The notes beneath the pieces were generated by a model, which saw only the letters and a program-made list of their open reading frames with translations, had not been told where the DNA came from and did no database searches. Of a stretch of 10,079 nt of DNA, positions 1 through 5,887 are shown in pieces. The stretch comes from Anaerolineae bacterium (GTDB lineage: Bacteria; Chloroflexota; Anaerolineae; JAFGEY01): the NCBI GenBank assembly GCA_016931365.1, contig JAFGEY010000340.1, positions 1 to 10,079 on the forward strand, in the 5' to 3' direction. The position numbers and the translations under genes are program-made. Each line of letters starts with the position of its first letter. Within the stretch, counting starts at the first letter, position 1.

Positions 1-153
1 CCCCGGCTCATAGATCGGCATCACATCCTGGTTGAGTTTATCGATCTTGGCCTGGTCGATGTCCAGGCACACCACCTGGTTGCCCAGATCGGCGAAACAG
101 GCCCCGGTCACCAGGCCAACATAGCCCGTGCCGATGATACAAAGATGTCGCAT
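1..153 (-). CDS. ugd: UDP-glucose/nucleotide-sugar 6-dehydrogenase, N-terminal 51 codons (cut by left edge)
   Basis: This is the amino end of a nucleotide-sugar dehydrogenase, most likely UDP-glucose 6-dehydrogenase, which oxidises UDP-glucose to UDP-glucuronate with two NAD+. The start ATG is at 153-151. The visible protein begins [20 protein letters not shown], a Rossmann dinucleotide-binding loop of the form GxGYVG (residues 8-13), followed by the [13 protein letters not shown] strand whose terminal Asp is expected to bind the NAD ribose, and by IYEPG, the conserved segment of this family that ends at the window edge. A GGAGG ribosome binding site lies 7-11 bases upstream of the start (160-164). 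The catalytic Cys and Lys are outside the window. The exact substrate (UDP-glucose against UDP-ManNAc or UDP-GlcNAc) cannot be fixed from the N-terminus, but IYEPG and [10 protein letters not shown] are typical of the UDP-glucose enzymes. Confidence 0.9.
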   Translation of the reverse strand, partial: MRHLCIIGTGYVGLVTGACFADLGNQVVCLDIDQAKIDKLNQDVMPIYEPG

Positions 154-195
154 GCTGACCTCCAAAAATGTGGCGCTAAACAGTTATTGTTTATC

Positions 196-459
196 TTAAT
201 AATCTAGATCTAACCGTGTCGCTACGTCCTGAATAGAGCTTGTTTTCTCGCCAGCCTGCATTGCTGCGAGCGATTGCGTCAGGTAAGCGACCATATCCTC
301 GCGCAGTTCCAACCCTTCATCTGGATCGCTCAGAATTTCATGGATAGTTTGAAAAACAACCTCCCGGATCACACTTTTGAATTCATCGACCGGTAGATCG
401 GCACCCGCATTTGAGACATGCTTGCCTCCGTTTGCAAACTGCCTTTTGCCGCTTGCCAT
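196..459 (-). CDS. small hypothetical protein, antitoxin-like (start uncertain)
   Basis: This is a short reading frame of 87 codons if it starts at the ATG at 459-457, ending in TAA at 198-196. The C-terminal part is convincing protein: LPVDEFKSVIREVVFQTIHEIL, then SDPDEGLELREDMVAYLTQSLAAMQAGEK, ending in SIQDVATRLDLDY. This mostly helical, acidic layout resembles small proteins in Chloroflexota and cyanobacteria that I recall as antitoxin-like or of unknown function. I do not recognise a named family with certainty. No toxin gene follows: the next gene is ugd, 42 bases on. The first 15 or so codons (MASGKRQFANGGKHV) are encoded largely by a heptanucleotide repeat array and are probably not ancestral. 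There is no Shine-Dalgarno before the 459 ATG. A better one (425-429) precedes an ATG at 419 in another frame. A GTG at 372-370 is an alternative start. The gene may be frameshifted at its 5' end. Confidence 0.5.
   Translation of the reverse strand: MASGKRQFANGGKHVSNAGADLPVDEFKSVIREVVFQTIHEILSDPDEGLELREDMVAYLTQSLAAMQAGEKTSSIQDVATRLDLDY
425..429 (-). promoter_or_regulatory. Shine-Dalgarno GGAGG, out of frame with the gene it precedes
   Basis: On the minus strand GGAGG is followed after five bases (CAAGC) by an ATG at 419-417. The spacing is good for translation initiation, but that frame gives only about 16 codons (MSQMRVPIYRSMNSKV) before TGA, whereas the conserved antitoxin-like frame runs one base out of phase. 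Either the small gene carries a frameshift near its start, or the match arose by chance next to the heptamer array. Confidence 0.4.
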
Positions 460-479
460 TTGCCATTCGCTATTTGCTG
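431..479 (-). repeat. degenerate heptanucleotide tandem repeat, about 7 units of NGGCAAA
   Basis: Read on the minus strand from 479 down to 431 the units are CAGCAAA, TAGCGAA, TGGCAAA, TGGCAAG, CGGCAAA, AGGCAGT and TTGCAAA. After a three-base interruption comes one more related unit, AGGCAAG (427-421). The consensus is NGGCAAA. The array covers the last codons and TAG stop (472-470) of the upstream aminotransferase gene and the ATG (459-457) of the following small ORF. Short tandem heptamers of this kind are known in cyanobacteria and other bacteria; whether this one belongs to a genome-wide family cannot be told from one window. Confidence 0.75.
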
Positions 480-1633
480 TATTTTTCCACAAACCGGCCC
501 ATGCGCAGCAGCGCCTCCTCGATGTTCTCCATCGAACTGGCATAGCAAATGCGCACAAAGCCCGCGCCGCTGGGGCCAAAACCGCTGCCCGGCACCACGG
601 CGACCTTTTCCTCCAGCAGCAGCTTTTCACTAAACTCGACATCGGTCAGGCCGGTGTGGCTCACTTGTGGAAAGCAGTAAAACGCGCCCTTTGGCTCAAA
701 GGTGGGCAGGCCGATGGCGTTCAACCCCTTGTATGTGACCTGCCGCCGGCGGTCGTATTCGCCGACCATGTACTGCACATCCGGCTCGCCGTGCTGCAAG
801 GCCTGGATCGCCGCATACTGGGCCATCGTCGGCGCGCACATAATGTCATACTGGTGCACTTTGGACACCGCCGAGATGATCTCTTGCGGCCCGGCGATAA
901 AGCCGATCCGCCAGCCGGTCATCGCGTAAGACTTGGAAAAGCCGCCGATGAACAGCGTGCGCTCGCGCATCCCCGGCAGCGACGCCACGCAGACATGCTC
1001 CACGCCGTACACCAGGCGGTCGTAGGCCTCGTCCGAAAAGATGAGCAGGTCGTATTCATGAGCCAGTGCAGCAATCTTGAGCATCTCGTCACGCGGCACG
1101 ACTGCTCCGGTGGGGTTGCTGGGATAACTCAAAAAGATGACCTTGGTGCGCGGCGTGATCTTGCTCTCAATATCCTCAGCGGTGACGGCAAAGTCGTTCT
1201 CCACATAGGTGTCGACAATCACCGGCACGCCGTCCGAGATCAACACTTCGGGCACATAAGAGACAAAACAAGGTTGGACAACAATCACTTGATCGCCCGG
1301 ATCGACCACCGCCGTCATCGCCCCGGCGATTGCCTCGCTGGCCCCAACGGTGATCACCACCTCGGTCGCCGGGTCATAGCGCACGCCATATAGCTCGACC
1401 AGCTTTTCAACCAGCAGTTCGCGCAGCCCAATGGCCCCGGCGTTGGATGAATACTGGGTCTGCCCGCCATGCAGCGACTTGATCGCTGCATGGCAGATGT
1501 GCGCCGGCGTGGCAAAGTCCGGCTCACCGATGCCCAGCGAGATCACGTCGTCCATCGTGTTCAAGATGTCAAAGAAGCGTCGAATGGCCGAGGGTTTGAT
1601 CTCAGCCACGCGACGCGAGACAAAATCACGCAT
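470..1633 (-). CDS. pyridoxal-phosphate aminotransferase, class I (aspartate/aromatic type)
   Basis: A fold-type I PLP enzyme of 387 residues that moves an amino group between an amino acid and a 2-oxoacid in the cytosol. Visible landmarks, numbered from the chosen start: LGIGEPDF near residue 35 (substrate-binding loop), PSNPTG with Asn173 (PLP ring), SDEAYD with Asp201 and Tyr204 (PLP nitrogen and oxygen), GFSKSYAMTGWRIG with Lys234 (Schiff base) and Arg242 (phosphate), and FVRICYA with Arg361 (substrate carboxylate). Length is normal for the I-gamma aspartate/aromatic group. The start ATG at 1633-1631 is chosen because GAGGAG (1641-1646) lies seven bases upstream; the frame stays open to 1702, but that extension (MPDKKRSGPTHQ...) is not family-like. 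The gene follows ald after 71 bases and is probably co-transcribed with it. The amino donor (Asp, Ala or aromatic) is not decided by sequence. The last three codons and the stop lie in a heptamer repeat. Confidence 0.92.
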   Translation of the reverse strand: MRDFVSRRVAEIKPSAIRRFFDILNTMDDVISLGIGEPDFATPAHICHAAIKSLHGGQTQYSSNAGAIGLRELLVEKLVELYGVRYDPATEVVITVGASEAIAGAMTAVVDPGDQVIVVQPCFVSYVPEVLISDGVPVIVDTYVENDFAVTAEDIESKITPRTKVIFLSYPSNPTGAVVPRDEMLKIAALAHEYDLLIFSDEAYDRLVYGVEHVCVASLPGMRERTLFIGGFSKSYAMTGWRIGFIAGPQEIISAVSKVHQYDIMCAPTMAQYAAIQALQHGEPDVQYMVGEYDRRRQVTYKGLNAIGLPTFEPKGAFYCFPQVSHTGLTDVEFSEKLLLEEKVAVVPGSGFGPSGAGFVRICYASSMENIEEALLRMGRFVEKYSK

Positions 1634-1640
1634 AAGCTCT

Positions 1641-1646
1641 CTCCTC
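1641..1646 (-). promoter_or_regulatory. ribosome binding site fixing the aminotransferase start
   Basis: GAGGAG on the minus strand, seven bases before the ATG at 1633. It selects this start over the in-frame ATG at 1702, which lies only two bases downstream of the ald stop codon and whose first 23 codons do not look like this enzyme family. Confidence 0.75.
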
Positions 1647-1704
1647 AACAAGATTTTCACACTGCGTTGATGAGTCGGCCCGCTGCGTTTCTTGTCTGGC
1701 AAAA

Positions 1705-2817
1705 CTAGCCGAGCAACTCATCCAGAGGGGTGCACGGCATCGCATGCGCCGTCGATACTCCCTCGTAGGTGACATGTCCTTGATAGGTATTGATGCCCTT
1801 GGCGAGGGCAGGGTCATTTTTGACCGCATTTTTCAAGCCGCAATTGGCCAACTTTAATGCATAGGGCAACGTTGCATTGCTCAGGGCATAGGTTGATGTG
1901 CGCGGCACCGCGCCGGGCATATTGGTGACGCAATAATGGGTCACCCCGTCCACCACAAACACTGGGTCGCTGTGCGTGGTAGGCCGCGCCGTCTCGATGC
2001 AGCCGCCCTGGTCGATGGCCACGTCGATGACCACGCTGCCCGGCTTCATACTGCGGATCATTTCGCGTGTGACCAGCCGCGGTGCTTTGGCCCCCGGCAG
2101 CAGCACCGCGCCGATCACCACGTCGGCGTGGCGCACCGAATCGGCGATGTTGCGCGGATTGGAACTGAGTGTGACCACCCGCCCATGCATCACCTCGTCC
2201 AGATAACGCATCCGGTCGGGGCTGAGCTCCAAAATGGTCACCAGCGCGCCCATGCCCATCGCCATCAGCGCCGCGTTGATGCCCACAATGCCCCCGCCGA
2301 CGATGACCACATCAGCCGGACGGACGCCCGGCACGCCGCCCAGCAGCTTGCCGCGACCGCCGTTCATCTTTTCCAGGTAATGGGCGGCCACCTGCACCGC
2401 CATCCGCCCGGCCACCTCGCTCATCGGCATGAGCAGCGGCAGCGAGTGGTTCGGCAGCTGCACGGTCTCGTAGGCAATGCCGGTGACCTTTTTCTGGACC
2501 AATTCGCGGGTCAGGTCGGGCACGGCAGCGAGGTGCAGATAGGTGAACAAGAGCAGGTCCGGGCGCAAAAACTGGAATTCTTGGGCCAGCGGCTCTTTGA
2601 CCTTCATCACCATGTCGGCGCCCGTCCAGGCCTCGGCCTGCGAGACGATCCTGGCCCCAGACTCGACGTACTCGGCGTCGGCAAAGCCGCTGCCCTCTCC
2701 CGCGCCAGCTTCGACCAACACGGTGTGACCGGCGTCGATCAAGGCTTCCACGCCACCGGGCGTCATCGACACGCGATACTCGTTGTTCTTAATTTCTTTT
2801 GGAATACTGATAATCAT
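1705..2817 (-). CDS. ald: alanine dehydrogenase
   Basis: An NAD-dependent enzyme that interconverts L-alanine with pyruvate and ammonium. The 370-residue length is standard. It begins [20 protein letters not shown], with Arg15 of the pyruvate-binding site, followed by KVKEP with Lys74 and TYLHLAA with His95 (catalytic/substrate residues in the well-studied mycobacterial enzyme, off by one here). The NAD-binding fold shows [13 protein letters not shown] (171-183). [10 protein letters not shown] holds Asp269, and the C-terminal signature [11 protein letters not shown] is at 299-309. The start ATG has AGGAGG (2828-2833) ten bases upstream. It begins 26 bases after the galT stop codon and ends 71 bases before the aminotransferase, so the three genes probably share a transcript. 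The enzyme can serve alanine catabolism or, in reverse, ammonium assimilation and NADH reoxidation; the window does not say which. Confidence 0.97.
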   Translation of the reverse strand: MIISIPKEIKNNEYRVSMTPGGVEALIDAGHTVLVEAGAGEGSGFADAEYVESGARIVSQAEAWTGADMVMKVKEPLAQEFQFLRPDLLLFTYLHLAAVPDLTRELVQKKVTGIAYETVQLPNHSLPLLMPMSEVAGRMAVQVAAHYLEKMNGGRGKLLGGVPGVRPADVVIVGGGIVGINAALMAMGMGALVTILELSPDRMRYLDEVMHGRVVTLSSNPRNIADSVRHADVVIGAVLLPGAKAPRLVTREMIRSMKPGSVVIDVAIDQGGCIETARPTTHSDPVFVVDGVTHYCVTNMPGAVPRTSTYALSNATLPYALKLANCGLKNAVKNDPALAKGINTYQGHVTYEGVSTAHAMPCTPLDELLG

Positions 2818-2843
2818 CGTCGATCATCCTCCTATTATGACTT

Positions 2844-3899
2844 CTATGTCAATTTATAGTGTATGTCAGGCATCGCCCGCAGCCGCTCGGCCGCCTGCTC
2901 GGCGGTGATATCGCGCTGCGGTTCGGCCAGCATTTCGTAACCGACCATGAATTTCTTCACCGTCGCCGAGCGGAGCAGCGGCGGGTAAAAGTGAGCGTGA
3001 AGCTGCCAGTATGGATACCCTGTCTGATCGTTCATCGCCGCGCCGGGGTTCGGTGCGCCGTGCCAGCCCATCGAATACGGGAACGAGGTCTCGAACAGGT
3101 TGTCATACTTGACCAGCAGCCGCCGCAGGGCATCAGCCAGCACGTCGCGCTCCGGGTCGGTCAAATCGGGCAGCCGCAGCACGTGTCGACGGGGCAGCAG
3201 CAGCGCTTCAAAGGGCCACAGCGCCCAATAGGGCACCAGGGCCAGCCAATGCTCGTTCTCAACGACGACACGCTCGCACGCCTGAGCTTCGGCCCGCACG
3301 TAATCGACCAACAGCGGGCGATGATGATTTTCAAAATACGCCAACTGCTGGCGGTCCTCTTTGGCGACCTCGTTGGGCAGAAAATCGCCCGCCCAGAGCT
3401 GCCCGTGCGGGTGCGGGTTCGAGCAGCCCATGATCGCGCCTTTGTTCTCAAACACCTGCACCCAGCGGTAGGTTTGTCCCAGTTCGCTGATCTGATCGGC
3501 CCACAGATCGACGACACCCCGGATAGCGGGCGCATCCATCTCGGCTAGTGAAAGGTCGTGGCGCGGCGAAAAGCAGAGCACGCGGCTGGTGCCCTTGACT
3601 CCCTGGCAGGTGAACAGAGGATCGCCATCCTCCATTGCCGACGGCGTATCGGGCAACAAGGCGGCAAAATCGTTGAGGAACACATAGGTATCGCTGTACT
3701 GAGGGTTGCGCGCCCCGCCCGCGCGCTCGTTGCCGGGACAGAGATAGCACCCCGGATCGTACTGCGGTCGCTGCTCCGGCGGGCGCTTTTCCACCTGCCC
3801 CTGCCAGGGACGTTTGGTGCGATGCGGCGAGACCAAAATCCAGTCGCCGGTAAGCGCATTATAACGTCGATGGGGGTATTCTTTGGGATCGAACTGCAT
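2844..3899 (-). CDS. galT: galactose-1-phosphate uridylyltransferase
   Basis: Leloir-pathway enzyme that exchanges UMP between UDP-glucose and galactose-1-phosphate, giving UDP-galactose and glucose-1-phosphate. The protein has 351 residues from the chosen start (E. coli GalT has 348). It opens [20 protein letters not shown]. Zinc ligands appear as CYLCPG (Cys51, Cys54) and SPRHD (His114). The active-site motif NPHPHGQ carries His163 and the nucleophile His165, which becomes uridylylated. A C-terminal HAHFYPP supplies further metal-site histidines. Start chosen at 3899 because AGGAAGG (3904-3910) lies four bases upstream; the frame extends to 3947, but that part runs into an intergenic repeat. 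No galK, galE or galM is seen in the window. Neighbours are a nucleotidyltransferase upstream and ald downstream (26-base gap). UDP-glucose and glucose-1-phosphate link it to the flanking sugar genes. Confidence 0.97.
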   Translation of the reverse strand: MQFDPKEYPHRRYNALTGDWILVSPHRTKRPWQGQVEKRPPEQRPQYDPGCYLCPGNERAGGARNPQYSDTYVFLNDFAALLPDTPSAMEDGDPLFTCQGVKGTSRVLCFSPRHDLSLAEMDAPAIRGVVDLWADQISELGQTYRWVQVFENKGAIMGCSNPHPHGQLWAGDFLPNEVAKEDRQQLAYFENHHRPLLVDYVRAEAQACERVVVENEHWLALVPYWALWPFEALLLPRRHVLRLPDLTDPERDVLADALRRLLVKYDNLFETSFPYSMGWHGAPNPGAAMNDQTGYPYWQLHAHFYPPLLRSATVKKFMVGYEMLAEPQRDITAEQAAERLRAMPDIHYKLT

Positions 3900-3903
3900 C
3901 AGC

Positions 3904-3910
3904 CCTTCCT
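3904..3910 (-). promoter_or_regulatory. ribosome binding site fixing the galT start
   Basis: AGGAAGG on the minus strand, four bases before the ATG at 3899-3897. It supports the 351-residue GalT over the 16-residue longer form starting at 3947, whose first codons lie in the inverted-repeat element. Confidence 0.7.
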
Positions 3911-3921
3911 TTACTATATTT

Positions 3922-4036
3922 GTAAGGGCGAGGCATCCCTTGTGCATGGTTCGTTGACCAGAATGTCAGGACGACAAAGCCATGCTCAATCAGCCGGTTT
4001 CGTCTGGGGATGCGTCGCCCCTACTGGTGGCGACGC
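3922..4036. repeat. imperfect inverted-repeat element between the nucleotidyltransferase and galT
   Basis: The left arm GTAAGGGCGAGGCATCCC (3922-3939) pairs with the right arm GGGATGCGTCGCCCCTAC (4007-4024): 16 of 18 positions match when one is reverse-complemented. About 67 bases lie between them, with no coding potential that I can support. The right arm also forms its own hairpin, GCGTCGCC (4012-4019) with GGCGACGC (4029-4036), nine bases apart and perfectly paired. GTAGGGGCG-type palindromes occur as dispersed intergenic repeats in several bacterial phyla, so this may be a small MITE-like or REP-like element. The nucleotidyltransferase stop codon (4041-4039) lies immediately outside it. 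On the minus strand no T-run follows the hairpin, so it is not a typical intrinsic terminator. Confidence 0.6.
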
Positions 4037-4038
4037 CC

Positions 4039-5058
4039 CTATTTGCTCGTAAACGATTCATCCGCAACATACTCGAACCCCACCGTCGCCGCATCGCCGA
4101 TGTTCAAACGTGACGCCTGCCCACACACATGCGCATGCTCGCCGATCAGCGAACCTTCCAGGAAAACGTCTTCCACCGTCGAATGGGCATCGATCAGACT
4201 GTTGCGCACGATGGCATTGCGGACCACCGCGCCGGGGCAGACGTTGGCATACGGTCCCACCACTGCATTTTCGATCACAGCGTCCGGCGCGACGTATACT
4301 GGCGGGATGATCACGCTTGTCTTCGCCTCGACCTCGGCGCTGTTGTCAAATCCGTGATCGAGCAGGTAGCGATTGGTTTGCAGCGTCGTCTCCGGCTTGC
4401 CGGTGTCCTGCCATACATCGACACTGTAGGGGACAAATCTGGCCCCCTGATCGACCATCATCTGGAAGGTGTGGGTCAGGAAAAACTCGCCCTTGAACAT
4501 TGCCCCTGCCGCCATCTGCGCTTCAATAGTGCGAATCATCCAGGCCAGGTCGCGCACCCAGTAAAAACCGATCACCACCTTTTTGTTGTCGATCGCGGTT
4601 GGCTTTTCGATAAAGCGGGTCACATAACCGGCCTCGTCCAACTCGACCACGCCAAAACGGCGCGGGTCATCGACCTCCTTGATAAAGGCAATGCCATCGG
4701 CCGGCGGACTTGACAAGATGGACATATCCATGTCAAAGAACGTATCGACAAAAATAACAATGCCATCGCCTTGCAGATACTCGCGCGCCAGCCACAGTGC
4801 GTGCGATTGGCCTTTCAACTCTTTTTGCTCGATGAATTTAGGATTTAAATGCGCGTAATTTCGCTCCACATACTCGACGATCTGCTCACCGAGCCAGCCG
4901 TAAATGACAATCAACTCGTCGATGCCGTAAGGTATAAACTTGTCCAGCAAATGCGCCAAAAAGGGCTTGCCGGCGACATTGATCAACGGCTTGGGTTTGG
5001 TCCAGGTGTGTGGGCGCATTCGCGAGCCAAAGCCCGCCAGAGGTATAATGAGTTTCAT
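4039..5058 (-). CDS. sugar-1-phosphate nucleotidyltransferase with C-terminal hexapeptide repeats (RmlA-long/GlmU-like)
   Basis: An NDP-sugar pyrophosphorylase of 339 residues that joins a sugar-1-phosphate, probably glucose-1-phosphate, to a nucleotide triphosphate and releases pyrophosphate. The N-terminal Rossmann-like domain carries the nucleotide-binding loop LAGFGSRMRPHTWTKPKPL (7-25), KGQSHAL (82-88), FVDTFFDMD with the expected metal Asp105 (many relatives have GD here; this one has VD), FIEKP (149-153), and VWQDTGKPETTLQTN (215-229). From about 250 to 325 there are hexapeptide repeats (VYVAPDAVIENAVVGPYANV...) that should form a left-handed beta-helix, as in the long RmlA and GlmU forms. 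AAGGAG (5065-5070) lies six bases before the ATG. Base (UTP against dTTP) and sugar specificity are not decided. Being co-directional with galT and ugd suggests UDP- or dTDP-glucose supply. Confidence 0.88.
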   Translation of the reverse strand: MKLIIPLAGFGSRMRPHTWTKPKPLINVAGKPFLAHLLDKFIPYGIDELIVIYGWLGEQIVEYVERNYAHLNPKFIEQKELKGQSHALWLAREYLQGDGIVIFVDTFFDMDMSILSSPPADGIAFIKEVDDPRRFGVVELDEAGYVTRFIEKPTAIDNKKVVIGFYWVRDLAWMIRTIEAQMAAGAMFKGEFFLTHTFQMMVDQGARFVPYSVDVWQDTGKPETTLQTNRYLLDHGFDNSAEVEAKTSVIIPPVYVAPDAVIENAVVGPYANVCPGAVVRNAIVRNSLIDAHSTVEDVFLEGSLIGEHAHVCGQASRLNIGDAATVGFEYVADESFTSK

Positions 5059-5134
5059 CCAGATCTCCTTTGAACAGGATTGTCTCCACCAACCGAATTA
5101 AGGATGTGTGTTATGAAGAACAAAGTAACATTTT

Positions 5135-5887
5135 TCATATCATTTGAGTGAGTTGTTCCTGATAGTGTTCTACAAGTTCGATAATATCCTTTATCGGATC
5201 ATATAACTCGACGAATGGGTGCGGCGATTCTGGATAAGCCAGCCGTGGTACTTTCTGAGACAGATATGCACGGGTCATGGCCGTAAAAGGGGCATCGGGC
5301 TGCATAGCCCAGATTAACAGTTGGCGAGCTTGGGGGCATGCACTTGGCATGCAGCAAAGCAGCAGCAAACTATCAATCCAAATCAGCCAACGAGTCCGTT
5401 CTTCTTGTAAAGAGATACGATTCAATTCAAGCAGACTGATGGTTTCCTGTCCACGCCAGGTTTTGTATAGTATTTGAGCACGCAGAAAATCAATGTGATC
5501 GCCTGGATCCTCCGATGCTGGATCAAGAAGACATGGCCGATCGTCACAGAATGGGAAATATGTTCCTTTGATTTCGTTGCACTGCGCACACGAGAGCAGC
5601 CAGTTTTGCCAATTGAACATCCGTTCTGGAAACTTGCTCTTTGGATAATAATGCTCGATTTGTGGCCTGGATACATGGGCCATTTTGGATTCACAAAATG
5701 CGCATTTGTTGTAAAAGATTTGATCAAGTATTTGAGCATAGGGCCGTATTTCGGAGCGAACTTGATCCCAAAATCTGGCTGCAGACAGTTTTGGATTCTG
5801 CTGCCGCGCTTTTGCAAATTGTTCTTGCCATTGGGCAGAGCGAGCAGCAAAACCGTCCGGTCCAGTGCCGCGATTGACTTGAATCAT
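5135..5887 (-). CDS. ptuB: HNH endonuclease of a Septu-type system (PtuB-like, TIGR02646-like)
   Basis: A 250-residue HNH nuclease, the probable effector of the two-gene cassette with the ATPase upstream. Motifs: CAFC (Cys62, Cys65), IEHYYPKS with Glu78-His79 (catalytic His), NWQNWLLSC (Asn92, Asn95, Cys100) and AQCNEIKG (Cys103, Asn104). The four cysteines should hold a structural zinc around the beta-beta-alpha metal site. After the HNH comes LLDPASEDPGDHIDFL and TISLLELNRISLQEER, the downstream pattern I associate with the TIGR02646/PtuB family, in which ATPase-HNH gene pairs are the rule. Its ATG overlaps the ATPase stop codon (ATGA, 5887-5884), which predicts translational coupling. GC is lower than in flanking genes (37-58% in sampled 60-base lines). 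No reverse transcriptase is present, so this is not a retron-Ec78 arrangement. Family assignment is from motif recall, not a search. Confidence 0.82.
   Translation of the reverse strand: MIQVNRGTGPDGFAARSAQWQEQFAKARQQNPKLSAARFWDQVRSEIRPYAQILDQIFYNKCAFCESKMAHVSRPQIEHYYPKSKFPERMFNWQNWLLSCAQCNEIKGTYFPFCDDRPCLLDPASEDPGDHIDFLRAQILYKTWRGQETISLLELNRISLQEERTRWLIWIDSLLLLCCMPSACPQARQLLIWAMQPDAPFTAMTRAYLSQKVPRLAYPESPHPFVELYDPIKDIIELVEHYQEQLTQMI

Noticed and set aside
177..193. TAAACA-GTTAT-TGTTTA inverted repeat before ugd as a terminator or operator
   Set aside because: The six-base A/T-rich stem is weak, has no T-run and no known binding-site match; chance is the simpler explanation.
431..479. CRISPR array
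   Set aside because: Repeat units are seven bases, degenerate and contiguous, with no spacers and no cas genes.
460..642. Upstream extension of the small antitoxin-like frame
   Set aside because: Codons before 459 overlap the aminotransferase coding sequence and read as Cys/Arg/Trp-rich out-of-frame translation.
377..1393. Long plus-strand open frame of 338 codons
   Set aside because: It is antisense to the aminotransferase, is rich in His/Arg/Ala as expected from the reverse of a GC-rich gene, has no ribosome binding site and no recognisable domain.
1936..2859. Long plus-strand open frame of 307 codons
   Set aside because: Antisense shadow of ald; the composition (His/Gln/Arg-rich) is not protein-like, while the minus strand shows every alanine dehydrogenase motif.
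5059..5134. Promoter for the nucleotidyltransferase gene
   Set aside because: A TTGTTC/TAATTC pair 17 bases apart is a poor match, so I did not annotate it; no terminator is visible after ptuB either.
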